From Cognatitamlana onchidii (lineage in GTDB: Bacteria > Bacteroidota > Bacteroidia > Flavobacteriales > Flavobacteriaceae), in assembly GCF_004804355.1 (NCBI RefSeq), contig NZ_SRWZ01000001.1, positions 124,001 through 188,000 on the forward strand: a stretch of 64,000 nucleotides of DNA, read 5' to 3'. Below, in pieces: positions 15,929-24,058 of this stretch (the stretch's first letter is position 1; each line of letters begins with the position of its first letter). Both the position numbers and the translations under genes were made by a program. The notes under the pieces were generated by a model that had not been told where the DNA came from, ran no database searches, and saw nothing but the letters and a program-made list of their open reading frames with translations.

Positions 15929-17308
15929 TTAATTTGTTACTATTATTGATTCAGTGTTTATGTAATAATCCTCTATTCTTATATCTTCTACTTCTCCCAC
16001 ACAAACACAAGTTCCTGTTTCCCAAACAGTTTGAACACTTGAATCGTTAAAACTTGCACGTTTTAAAATAGATTTTTGCAAATCTTCACTTTGTGCCAAC
16101 CAATACACCATTTGGTTTTTTACATCTAGTTTCATTCTATGAGGGAACCTGCTTGAGGTTGTTGGGTGATTACCTGCTATTTCAATAAAATTTAGATTAG
16201 TTTCTGTTCCTTCTAAATTACTGGTACCGATTGTATAGTATCTTTGGCTACCTCGGTTATAGGAAAGAATCATATAGATTGTTTTGTTAGGAAGATCTAC
16301 CGCTATATCATGTATTTCATGACCATCAGTAGTAAAAATGGTACTACTTTGCAAACTAGCCTCGCTATCTGGGTTGTAAGCATATAAGGCATGCCTATCA
16401 TGCATGATTAAGAACGGGTTTTCAGTTTCCTGCACCCAAATTTTCTTTATAGCATTGGCTCTAGTAGCGTTTTCTATTTGACCCAACAAGACTTGATTGG
16501 TTCCATCGGCATTCATTTTATAAAGCCTGTGCCTAGCTACTTTGGTTAAATCGGCACCTTCTAAGAAATAGTAAACTTCTTGTTCTGTTTGGTTTTTCAC
16601 TAGGGCGCTAAATAAATAATTTGAAATAGATACATTTTTTATGTCACGCCCTCCTGCTGAAGGGTTTACTGAAGTAATATTTACGTCTAAACCAGACTCT
16701 GTAGAACCAACAAGTAATTCATTAAACTCTGGGTAAACGACCAACGATTTTCCTTTAGTAACATCTTTGGATAATATAATCTCCTTGGCTGTTCCATCAT
16801 TATAGATGTCCAATTTATTAATACTTGCATGCTGTCTGTCTGAAAAAAACATTTGAAAAACAATAGCCTGCTCTTCCTCTTCTTCTTCAGATTCACCAAC
16901 AACACACTGAATGGTTCTTGTAGTCGATGCGTTATTATCATTTGCATCCCTAAAAAGGAAATTAATAGTATAAGAACCAGGTGTATCTATTGAAAAGTTT
17001 GCCGTTAAATCTAATACAGTATTATTTTCACTAAAACTACTCTCCACATCGGCATCAACTAAGTTACCATCGGCATCGGTAATTGTAAATATGCCAAAAA
17101 CAACGGCATTATTATCTGTTGCTCTGGCATGTATTTCTATAGAACTGGGTGAAAAACCACTATCACTTGTATAGAAAATAGCGTTGTCATTTGGTTTAAT
17201 AATCTCTATTAAAGGTGCTTCTTCATCTCCTTCTAAAGGTTCGGCTTTACAAGCAACAAACAACATGCTTGAAATAGTAAATACAAAAAGGCATTTTAAA
17301 ATTCTCAT
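15929..17308 (-). CDS. lipoprotein with Ig-like domain and predicted beta-propeller
   Basis: A 459-residue protein. The start at 17308 (MRILKCLFVF) gives a lipoprotein signal peptide with lipobox LFVAC; a longer frame would put 23 unlikely residues before it. An Ig/cadherin-like domain (about 30-135) starts APLIEIIKPNDNAIF and contains IEIHARATDNNAV. A poly-Glu linker (about 140-147) leads to a long domain of repeated strand pairs (NKLDIYNDGTAKEI, HRLYKMNADGTNQVLLGQIE, YTIGTSNLEGTETNL) resembling an LDL-receptor YWTD-type propeller. A CVCVGE motif lies near the end. It is first in the surface operon. It is probably a surface-exposed anchor or binding protein. Confidence 0.72.
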   Translation of the reverse strand: MRILKCLFVFTISSMLFVACKAEPLEGDEEAPLIEIIKPNDNAIFYTSDSGFSPSSIEIHARATDNNAVVFGIFTITDADGNLVDADVESSFSENNTVLDLTANFSIDTPGSYTINFLFRDANDNNASTTRTIQCVVGESEEEEEEQAIVFQMFFSDRQHASINKLDIYNDGTAKEIILSKDVTKGKSLVVYPEFNELLVGSTESGLDVNITSVNPSAGGRDIKNVSISNYLFSALVKNQTEQEVYYFLEGADLTKVARHRLYKMNADGTNQVLLGQIENATRANAIKKIWVQETENPFLIMHDRHALYAYNPDSEASLQSSTIFTTDGHEIHDIAVDLPNKTIYMILSYNRGSQRYYTIGTSNLEGTETNLNFIEIAGNHPTTSSRFPHRMKLDVKNQMVYWLAQSEDLQKSILKRASFNDSSVQTVWETGTCVCVGEVEDIRIEDYYINTESIIVTN

Positions 17309-17360
17309 AAGGCTAAAATTGTTGATTAATAACTGATTGCAAGTTACTTTGAGGTCTATA

Positions 17361-17410
17361 AAAAAAAGTAAGGGCATTCCTTGATTTGTAAAAAATCAGG
17401 GAATACCCTT
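17361..17410 (-). terminator. imperfect hairpin with U tract upstream of the surface operon
   Basis: An 18-bp stem with two mismatches (17370-17387 with 17393-17410) is followed on the minus strand by a T tract (17361-17368). It is the second of two terminator-like hairpins after tpiA and lies only 53 nt before the first surface gene, so it could also act as an attenuator for that operon. Confidence 0.55.
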
Positions 17411-17430
17411 AAAAAGTTTAGAACAAAAAA

Positions 17431-17461
17431 AACCTGTTAAACTAAAAAGTGCTAACAGGTT
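17431..17461 (-). terminator. terminator after tpiA
   Basis: A perfect 9-bp stem AACCTGTTA (17431-17439)/TAACAGGTT (17453-17461) is followed on the minus strand by eight T residues. It is located 34 nt after the tpiA stop. Confidence 0.75.
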
Positions 17462-17495
17462 TTATGCTAGTAGGCTCGCACCTAAAATCTATAAT

Positions 17496-18245
17496 TTAAA
17501 ATGCATTTACAATAGCGAAAAAATCGTCGGCTTTTAATGATGCTCCACCAATTAAACCGCCATCAACATCTGGTTTAGAGAAAATCTCTTGGGCGTTTGC
17601 TGGTTTAACACTACCTCCGTAAAGAACCGATACACTATCTGCTACTGCAGCACCATATTTGTCGTTTAGAGTCTTTCTTATAAAAGCATGCATGTCTTGA
17701 GCTTGTTCTGGAGACGCAGTTTCACCCGTACCAATAGCCCAAACAGGTTCATAAGCTAAAACAATACTTTCAAAAGCATCAGCACCTAAATGAAATAGCG
17801 CATTTTTAATTTGATTACCTACCACGGTTTCTTCATTTCCAGCTTTTCTGTCGGCCAATTCTTCTCCAAAACAGAAAATAACACGCATATTATTAGCCAA
17901 AGCAGCATCAACTTTCTTAGCAAGCATCTCATCGGTCTCGTTGAAATACTCGCGACGCTCGCTATGCCCTAAAATAACGGTATTAACCCCAATACTTTTT
18001 AACATACTAGCACTTATTTCTCCCGTGTAAGCCCCGTTCTCTGCAAAATGCATATTTTGTGCAACAACCTCGATACCAGAACCTTCTGTAGCTTTAACAG
18101 CCTGAGATAGATTCACTGATGTTGGAGCGATCATAACCTCAGCATTTGTTGTTTTTTCTTGTGATTTTAAACTTGCAATTAATGCTTCCGTTTGTGCCGC
18201 ATCATTGTTCATTTTCCAGTTTCCTGCTACAATTTGTTTTCTCAT
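17496..18245 (-). CDS. tpiA: triosephosphate isomerase
   Basis: A 249-residue TIM-barrel enzyme of glycolysis and gluconeogenesis, interconverting dihydroxyacetone phosphate and glyceraldehyde-3-phosphate. All signature parts are present: GNWKMN (catalytic Lys), LGHSERRE (catalytic His), AYEPVWAIGTG (catalytic Glu and loop 6) and YGGSVKPAN. The start at 18245 (MRKQIVAGNWK) matches the family; an ATG four codons earlier is less likely. A -7 box TATGTTTG lies at 18262-18269 on the minus strand. Length is normal. Confidence 0.96.
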   Translation of the reverse strand: MRKQIVAGNWKMNNDAAQTEALIASLKSQEKTTNAEVMIAPTSVNLSQAVKATEGSGIEVVAQNMHFAENGAYTGEISASMLKSIGVNTVILGHSERREYFNETDEMLAKKVDAALANNMRVIFCFGEELADRKAGNEETVVGNQIKNALFHLGADAFESIVLAYEPVWAIGTGETASPEQAQDMHAFIRKTLNDKYGAAVADSVSVLYGGSVKPANAQEIFSKPDVDGGLIGGASLKADDFFAIVNAF

Positions 18246-18318
18246 TTTGTTATTCAACCTTCAAACATAAGAAGGACTTTGTTTATTAGTATTACGTTTT
18301 TATTTCGTGCAAATGTAC

Positions 18319-18810
18319 TTATTTTAATGCTTCGATAATCTGATTATTATCAGCTTCTATAGCCTTAAAGACCTTTATGCTTCCATTAGAATCTACAACC
18401 ATGTACCTTGGGATCCAGTCAATATCAACAAAATCGCCAAAGGCACTCTTTTTGCCTTTAGGCAAATAATAGTGTTCCCCTTGAACATCATATTTTTTTA
18501 TACCTCGTTTCCAGGCATCTTCACCTCTATCAAGCGACAAGAATACAAAAACAACATCTGGATTATCTTTTTGCAAATCCTTTACCTTGGGCATGCCTTG
18601 AATACAGTCTTTACACCAAGATGCCCAAACATCTATAACAATGGTTTTTCCTTCGTGTGCTTTTAAAACATCACCAAAAGCTACTGAATCGCCATTAATG
18701 GAGGTAAAAGTATCCTGTAAAACCGTTTCTGAAAACTTAGTTGGATACTCTGTCTTACAACTAAATAGGCTAACAAATAAAACAACAAATAGGTAGTTCA
18801 TCTTTTTCAT
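18319..18810 (-). CDS. TlpA-like thioredoxin-fold lipoprotein
   Basis: A 163-residue protein with a lipoprotein signal (lipobox LFSC at about residues 15-18) and one thioredoxin-like domain. The redox pair is in WASWCKDCIQGM (CxxC), preceded by IVIDVWAS and followed by FVFLSLDRGEDAWKRGIKKY and WIPRYMVVDSNG with the cis-Pro loop. TlpA/ResA-type proteins act as periplasmic thiol-disulfide reductants or oxidants. It is on the same strand as tpiA and the permease and may be linked functionally to the BT_3928-like gene upstream, which also has a thioredoxin-like end. Confidence 0.85.
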   Translation of the reverse strand: MKKMNYLFVVLFVSLFSCKTEYPTKFSETVLQDTFTSINGDSVAFGDVLKAHEGKTIVIDVWASWCKDCIQGMPKVKDLQKDNPDVVFVFLSLDRGEDAWKRGIKKYDVQGEHYYLPKGKKSAFGDFVDIDWIPRYMVVDSNGSIKVFKAIEADNNQIIEALK

Positions 18811-18869
18811 TTTTTATCACTTAATCTTATTTGATTTGTCTGTTTTTTTAATGGACCTAACACAACAAA

Positions 18870-19946
18870 TCATTCTAACTTTACTTTGGGATCCAACCAC
18901 ACGTAAATCAAGTCCACAAAAATATTGATAATTATAAACAATAAAGCTATAATTAAAACAGAACCCATAATTACAGGGAGATCTAATGTATTAAGAGCAT
19001 TTACAATTTCTTTACCTAAACCATTCCATCCAAAAATATATTCGACAAAAACAGCACCTGCCAACATAGAGGCAAACCAACCTGATATGGCTGTAACCAC
19101 TGGGTTTAATGCATTTTTCACAGCATGACGTTTTATAATGTTAAACTCGCTTAAACCTTTTGCCCTGGCCGTTCTTATATAATCCTGATTAAATACTTCT
19201 AGTAATGAATTGCGCATAAGTTGAATAACCACTGCCAAAGGCCTAATACCTAAAACCACAGCGGGTAATATTAAATTTTTCCATTTAATATGAATAGCTT
19301 CTCCAAAATCATCTAATTCAAACAAACTGCCTGTCATCTCTAAATGGGTATACTCATGCAAAATGTAACCAAAAAACCAAGCAAATAAAATGGCACTAAA
19401 AAAAGATGGAACACTCATACCAAAAGTGCTTAATATCATAATTAGTTTGTCTAACCAAGTATCTTTGTATAATGCCGATACAATCCCTAAAAGAACACCC
19501 AAAACTATGGCAATGGCAATAGCTGAAACTGCTAAAACAAAAGTATTGGGAAGCGTTTCAGATAATACCTCAGACACTTTTTTTCCTTGTTTTGTGAAAG
19601 ATTCTCTTAAATACGGAAGCTTTAAAACCACCACAGTATTCATAATAGTAACCAGCTTTAAATAGTCATACTTGTCTTGAGATAAAAAGGTATAATCGTC
19701 TTGATTCCTTGAATGAAAGGATACGGGTGACAAATCATTTAAATAATAGAAATATTGCGATCCTGTAGATTTATCAAAACCATATTTTTGCTTTACTAAT
19801 GCTAACTGCTCGCTATCTTCGTTTTGTCCCAACATCATTTGAGCCGGATCACCAGGAAGGACATTAAATAGAAAAAAAATAACAGTAACCACCCCCAAAA
19901 GTGTTAGGAAGGCATAAAATATTTTATTTATTAGGTAGCTTATCAA
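18870..19946 (-). CDS. ABC transporter permease, DppB/OppB-like, apparently orphan
   Basis: A 358-residue inner-membrane permease with six predicted membrane segments. The N-terminal YLINKIFYAFLTLLGVVTVI and VLPGDPAQMMLG match the DppB family. The cytoplasmic EAA-like loop reads RNSLLEVFNQDYIRTARAKG, followed by GAVFVEYIFGWNGLGKEIVN. A periplasmic insertion (about residues 45-115, with many Tyr/Asp/Gln) is longer than in enterobacterial DppB. No DppC, ATPase or binding-protein gene lies nearby, so partners must be encoded elsewhere. The substrate is probably peptides or nickel by family only. Confidence 0.85.
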   Translation of the reverse strand: MISYLINKIFYAFLTLLGVVTVIFFLFNVLPGDPAQMMLGQNEDSEQLALVKQKYGFDKSTGSQYFYYLNDLSPVSFHSRNQDDYTFLSQDKYDYLKLVTIMNTVVVLKLPYLRESFTKQGKKVSEVLSETLPNTFVLAVSAIAIAIVLGVLLGIVSALYKDTWLDKLIMILSTFGMSVPSFFSAILFAWFFGYILHEYTHLEMTGSLFELDDFGEAIHIKWKNLILPAVVLGIRPLAVVIQLMRNSLLEVFNQDYIRTARAKGLSEFNIIKRHAVKNALNPVVTAISGWFASMLAGAVFVEYIFGWNGLGKEIVNALNTLDLPVIMGSVLIIALLFIIINIFVDLIYVWLDPKVKLE

Positions 19947-19984
19947 TAAGTTTCTCTTAGGGTATCAACATGATTTTTGTATTG

Positions 19985-21079
19985 CTAAAGCTCTAATTGC
20001 TCTATATCGTTCCAGTGTACTTTTTGTTTTATAGTTCCTGTATCTAACTCTAGTACCCCTGGATTGGAGCGCACTACAGTTTTAAGAGCTTTTTCGTCGC
20101 ACAAATACCATTCAAAATCGATATTATAAGCCTCATTAATACGTTGTTTCGTTTTATGACCCGATGCCGTTAAACCAATAATTTCGTATCCCCGCTTGCG
20201 AGCTAAACCTTGTAATGCTTTCAATTTTAAAGCCCCTGATCTTTCAATCTTCTCAAGACTGTAAGAAACCACCACTATCAAGTTTTCTTTACTAAGATAG
20301 TATTCCGTTAAATCTTGATCGTCTGTTTCTATTGAAAAATCAACCACCGGAGGACTATACCCTTCTTCTAAAACTTTGGTATCTACCGAAACGAAATCAC
20401 CTTCAACCGTAGGATAAGAACCTTCCGTGACAATTATTTTTTCTTCTCCATTTATATTGAACTTCCAGCTATATTCCAATACAGGTTTGGGTGCATCTTC
20501 CGGGACAGACATCCCTTCTGTAATATTAGATCCAACCTTATATGCTCTAAAATCTATAAATGGTAAGTGCTCCAAAACGTGATAACCAAACCATAAACTT
20601 ACTATAAAACTTAAAAGTGCTAACGAAGTAGTTTGTAATTTTCCGAATACGGGCTGTATATACTTTAAGCCAATAAATAAAACGATAATAAACAGCAATA
20701 AAACAACATCCTTTGTAAAACTTTCCCAAGGTGTTAACTTTAAAGCATCGCCAAAACACCCACAATCTTTAACCTTATCAAAATATGCAGAATAAAAAGT
20801 TAGGAAGGTAAAGAACAAAATCATTAAAAGTAGACTCCAAACAGTAAATTTGGGTTTGTAGCATATTAATAAGAATACCCCTAGAACAACCTCAAAAACT
20901 ACAACTAAAACAGAAATACCTAAAGCATAAGGCTCTAAGAAAGGTATATTTAAAACATCTGGACTAAAATATTCTTCTAGTTTATATGAAAACCCTAAGG
21001 GATCATTAAGTTTGATAAACCCAGAAATAATAAACAAAACTCCAACAAATATTCTAGAAATAGCAACTATGGCTTTCAT
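19985..21079 (-). CDS. BT_3928-like DoxX/MauE-type membrane protein with thioredoxin-like C-terminus
   Basis: A 364-residue protein. The first part (about 1-190) has five hydrophobic segments with the DoxX/MauE pattern (RIFVGVLFIISGFIKLNDPL; KDCGCFGDALKLTPWESF). The extracytoplasmic part (about 190-364) ends in a thioredoxin-like fold (LIVVVSYSLEKIERSGALKL, YEIIGLTAS, LCDEKALKTVVRSNPGVLEL) that lacks the CxxC pair. A CGC motif (KDCGCFGD) lies in the membrane part. It overlaps DUF1599 by 4 nt. It probably supports redox folding in the envelope, but no catalytic role can be read from it. Confidence 0.8.
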   Translation of the reverse strand: MKAIVAISRIFVGVLFIISGFIKLNDPLGFSYKLEEYFSPDVLNIPFLEPYALGISVLVVVFEVVLGVFLLICYKPKFTVWSLLLMILFFTFLTFYSAYFDKVKDCGCFGDALKLTPWESFTKDVVLLLFIIVLFIGLKYIQPVFGKLQTTSLALLSFIVSLWFGYHVLEHLPFIDFRAYKVGSNITEGMSVPEDAPKPVLEYSWKFNINGEEKIIVTEGSYPTVEGDFVSVDTKVLEEGYSPPVVDFSIETDDQDLTEYYLSKENLIVVVSYSLEKIERSGALKLKALQGLARKRGYEIIGLTASGHKTKQRINEAYNIDFEWYLCDEKALKTVVRSNPGVLELDTGTIKQKVHWNDIEQLEL

Positions 21080-21621
21080 GACCTGTCATTGTTTAAGTGA
21101 ATCAAAGCAAAAATGGCATAATTAATCATATCTTGATAATTGGCATCAATACCCTCACTAACAAGAGTTTCTCCTTTATTGCTTTCAATAGATTTTACCC
21201 GCAATAACTTCTGAAGAATCAAATCGGTTAAACTACTCACTCTCATATCTCGCCAAGCTTCGCCGTAATCATGATTTTTATTCTCCATAAGTTGTTTGGT
21301 CAAAGCAGCTTGTTCTGTATAAAGTGCAACCGCTTCTTTAGTAGACATATCTGGCTGTTCAGCTACCCCCTTTTGTAGCTGAATTAAAGCCATAATGCAA
21401 TAGTTTATAATGCCAATAAATTCGCTTTCTTCTCCTTCATCTACTTTTCTAACATCATTTTCCTGTAAACTTCTAATACGCTGCGCCTTAATAAAAATCT
21501 GATCGGTAAGCGAGGGTAACCTCAAGATTCTCCATGCACTTCCGTAATCACTCATTTTCTTTTCAAATAAACTTTTGCAGGTATCTATAACCGCATCATA
21601 TTGTTTTGAAGTATCTTGCAT
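21076..21621 (-). CDS. DUF1599 (nucleotide modification associated domain 1) protein
   Basis: A 181-residue cytoplasmic protein made of two copies of one motif: KKMSDYGSAWRILRLPSLTD with IFIKAQRIRSL (about residues 16-50) and KNHDYGEAWRDMRVSSLTD with ILQKLLRVKSIE (about 113-148). Each is followed by an Asn/Tyr-rich helix (FIGIINYCIMALIQLQ; YQDMINYAIFALIHL). DUF1599 has been linked by comparative genomics to nucleotide modification, but no reaction is established. It is the first gene of the run with BT_3928-like, permease, TlpA-like and tpiA genes. Confidence 0.85.
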   Translation of the reverse strand: MQDTSKQYDAVIDTCKSLFEKKMSDYGSAWRILRLPSLTDQIFIKAQRIRSLQENDVRKVDEGEESEFIGIINYCIMALIQLQKGVAEQPDMSTKEAVALYTEQAALTKQLMENKNHDYGEAWRDMRVSSLTDLILQKLLRVKSIESNKGETLVSEGIDANYQDMINYAIFALIHLNNDRS

Positions 21622-21725
21622 CTATAAATTCAATTTTGCGTAAATTTCGCATAAATTATTAAAACCTTCAAAGTTTCTGGTTTAAAGTTTTACACCTTAT
21701 CTAAACAGCTTTCAAAACATATTAA

Positions 21726-22550
21726 ATGACTATAAATTGCAAAGGCGAACTTATTGATTTATCTACTCCAAAAGTGATGGGTATTTTAAACATCACTCCT
21801 GATTCTTTCTATGATGGAGGGGCTCATAAAAATGAAAAATCGGTATTAAATCATGTAGAGAACATGCTCAGAGAGGGAGCTACTTTTATAGATGTTGGTG
21901 CCTACAGTTCTAGACCTGGTGCAGACCATGTAAGCGAAAGTAGCGAACTTAATCGCATCATTCCTATTATCGAGACATTGTTGAAAGCCTTTCCTAATAT
22001 TTTGCTTTCCGTCGATACGTTTAGAAGTTCTGTAGCAAAACAATGTATTGCTGCTGGCGCCTGCATCATTAATGACATTTCAGCAGGTCTATTAGATAAA
22101 AATATGCTTCCAACTATTGCTAATTTACGAGTACCATATATCATGATGCACATGCGAGGCACCCCACAAACCATGCAAGAACAAACCACCTATAACAACT
22201 TAACTAAAGACATACTCTTTTATTTTTCTGAACGAATTTTGGAAGCAAAGGAGCTAGGTATTATTGACATGATAGTAGACCCTGGTTTTGGTTTTTCTAA
22301 AACCCTAGAACAAAACTACGAACTACTTAATCACCTCGACCTTTTTAAAATAATTGAAAAGCCAATACTTGCGGGGTTTTCAAGAAAATCAATGATCTAT
22401 AAAAAATTAAAAACCTCTCCCAAAGAAGCTTTGAATGGGACCACTGTTTTAAATACCATTGCTTTACAAAAAGGAGCCTCTATACTTCGTGTACACGATG
22501 TAAGGGAAGCTTTAGAATGTATTAAACTTGTTGAATCTTTGAATCACTAG
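21726..22550 (+). CDS. folP: dihydropteroate synthase
   Basis: A 274-residue TIM-barrel enzyme of folate synthesis, joining 6-hydroxymethyl-7,8-dihydropterin diphosphate with p-aminobenzoate. It has MGILNITPDSFYDGG (pterin and pABA loops), IDVGAYSSRPGA, the Asp in LLSVDTFRS, INDISAG, and IVDPGFGFSKTLEQNYELL with GFSRKSM further on. Length is normal. It starts a + strand run with the lipoprotein gene (15 nt on) and cdaA, an arrangement common in Bacteroidota. Confidence 0.95.
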   Translation: MTINCKGELIDLSTPKVMGILNITPDSFYDGGAHKNEKSVLNHVENMLREGATFIDVGAYSSRPGADHVSESSELNRIIPIIETLLKAFPNILLSVDTFRSSVAKQCIAAGACIINDISAGLLDKNMLPTIANLRVPYIMMHMRGTPQTMQEQTTYNNLTKDILFYFSERILEAKELGIIDMIVDPGFGFSKTLEQNYELLNHLDLFKIIEKPILAGFSRKSMIYKKLKTSPKEALNGTTVLNTIALQKGASILRVHDVREALECIKLVESLNH

Positions 22551-22565
22551 TAGCTACCTAGAATT

Positions 22566-23237
22566 ATGAAAAAACTTTGTATTGTTGTTATCATTATTGC
22601 CTGTATGTCTTGCACACATGATAAAGCCGTTCAATTGCCTGAAATTAGTCATGCTGATATTACTGAGATTAATGATGTGTCTGCTGCCTATTTATTTTAC
22701 GATGAAACACAATCTGATAGTGTAGAACTTAACAGGAAAAACCTTATTAGCACAACCAATTGGTTGGTTAATGTTGACAAGCGGTTAACGTTAAAACAAG
22801 CGATCCCTTATATTCAGTTCTTACAAGAAAAGAAGCAGAATTCTAGCCATAAAAATGAAGCTGCTAAAAACTATTTTACCTGTCATAATACAAGTATTAA
22901 CAACCTTGGCTTTATTGAGTTTACGCAAGTAGTTTATGAAGAGAACATTAAAGATGATATCTTAAAATTTAAAGATTCTTTCAAGATAAAGTCCATTAAT
23001 TTTAGTTTAAAAGGAGACATTTTCATTTTGAATCCTGAAGCTGAGCCTTTTGTTAGTAAATCCAGTATTTCAGAATTAAAAAACGATATTTTAGCGCTTG
23101 ATGTTTCGGGCAATATGTTGTCTTTAGTATTTAACAATACCCTATCCTTTCAGGATTATATAACCTACAAATCGGCTCTCTTAAATATAGAACTTAAACA
23201 TGCCGAAATATCAAATATTGAGTTCCTAGATAATTAG
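22566..23237 (+). CDS. lipoprotein of unknown function between folP and cdaA
   Basis: A 223-residue protein with a lipoprotein signal (MKKLCIVVIIIACMSC, lipobox ACMSC). The mature part has an acidic start (EISHADITEINDVSAAYLFY), a helical middle (KKQNSSHKNEAAKNYFTC) and alternating strand-like sequence at the end (KFKDSFKIKSINFSLKGDIF). No enzyme motif is seen. Its place between folP and cdaA suggests cotranscription, but gives no function. I do not recognise the family. Confidence 0.6.
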   Translation: MKKLCIVVIIIACMSCTHDKAVQLPEISHADITEINDVSAAYLFYDETQSDSVELNRKNLISTTNWLVNVDKRLTLKQAIPYIQFLQEKKQNSSHKNEAAKNYFTCHNTSINNLGFIEFTQVVYEENIKDDILKFKDSFKIKSINFSLKGDIFILNPEAEPFVSKSSISELKNDILALDVSGNMLSLVFNNTLSFQDYITYKSALLNIELKHAEISNIEFLDN

Positions 23238-23272
23238 CCATATTTTCTTAAATTTACCAAAACCCACTATCC

Positions 23273-24058
23273 TTGGATATTTTTAATGACCTTTTAAAAT
23301 TTACAATTGTAGACATTATTGATGTCTTTTTGGTTGCTCTTTTACTCTATTATGTTTATCGACTCATAAAGGGTACTGTGGCCATAAATATATTTATCGG
23401 CATCATAATAATTTACGGGGCTTGGCGATTAACTGATTTTTTAAACATGGAGCTTCTTACAGGTATCTTTGGAGGCTTTATGAAAGTAGGAATCATTGCT
23501 TTAATAGTCGTTTTTCAGCCAGAGATAAGAAAGTTTTTGCTTATGGTAGGTTCCACAAACTTTGGTAGACGACGCAAATTTTTACAACAGATTAAATTTT
23601 TGAAAACAGAAACCGCAGACAACACCGATGTGGACGCTGTAATTTCTGCTTGTAACAAAATGTCTATGTCTAAAACAGGAGCTTTAATTGTTTTTGAGCG
23701 TAATAATAATTTGGATTTCTTATCGGATTCTGGAGACGAAATGAACATTAAGGTTACCCAACCCATCATTGAAAGTATTTTTTTTAAAAACAGTCCTTTA
23801 CACGATGGCGCTATTATTGTAAGTAATAATATTGTTAAAGCGACTCGAGTTATATTACCTGTAAATAATGAAAAGGATATTCCGCAGCGCTTTGGTTTAA
23901 GGCACAGAGCTGCCATTGGTGTTACTGAAAAAACAGATGCCCTAGCTTTAGTTGTTAGTGAAGAAACAGGGCATATTTCTTATTTTAAAGATGGGGAATT
24001 TGTGGTTTTTGAGGATACTAATGAGCTTAACCAGATAATTGAAAAAGACTTAGCTTAA
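23273..24058 (+). CDS. cdaA: diadenylate cyclase CdaA
   Basis: A 261-residue enzyme making cyclic di-AMP from two ATP. Three membrane helices lie in residues 10-80 (VFLVALLLYYVYRLIKG, IFIGIIIIYGAWRL, GIIALIVVFQPEIRKFL). The DAC domain (about 110-245) has the catalytic HDGAIIVSN motif and LRHRAAIGVTEKTDAL. TTG is the start; the protein homologous with the family begins right at it (MDIFNDLLKF), and the only nearby ATG is out of frame. It follows the lipoprotein gene by 35 nt and overlaps the exporter gene by 4 nt at its 3' end. Confidence 0.93.
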   Translation: MDIFNDLLKFTIVDIIDVFLVALLLYYVYRLIKGTVAINIFIGIIIIYGAWRLTDFLNMELLTGIFGGFMKVGIIALIVVFQPEIRKFLLMVGSTNFGRRRKFLQQIKFLKTETADNTDVDAVISACNKMSMSKTGALIVFERNNNLDFLSDSGDEMNIKVTQPIIESIFFKNSPLHDGAIIVSNNIVKATRVILPVNNEKDIPQRFGLRHRAAIGVTEKTDALALVVSEETGHISYFKDGEFVVFEDTNELNQIIEKDLA

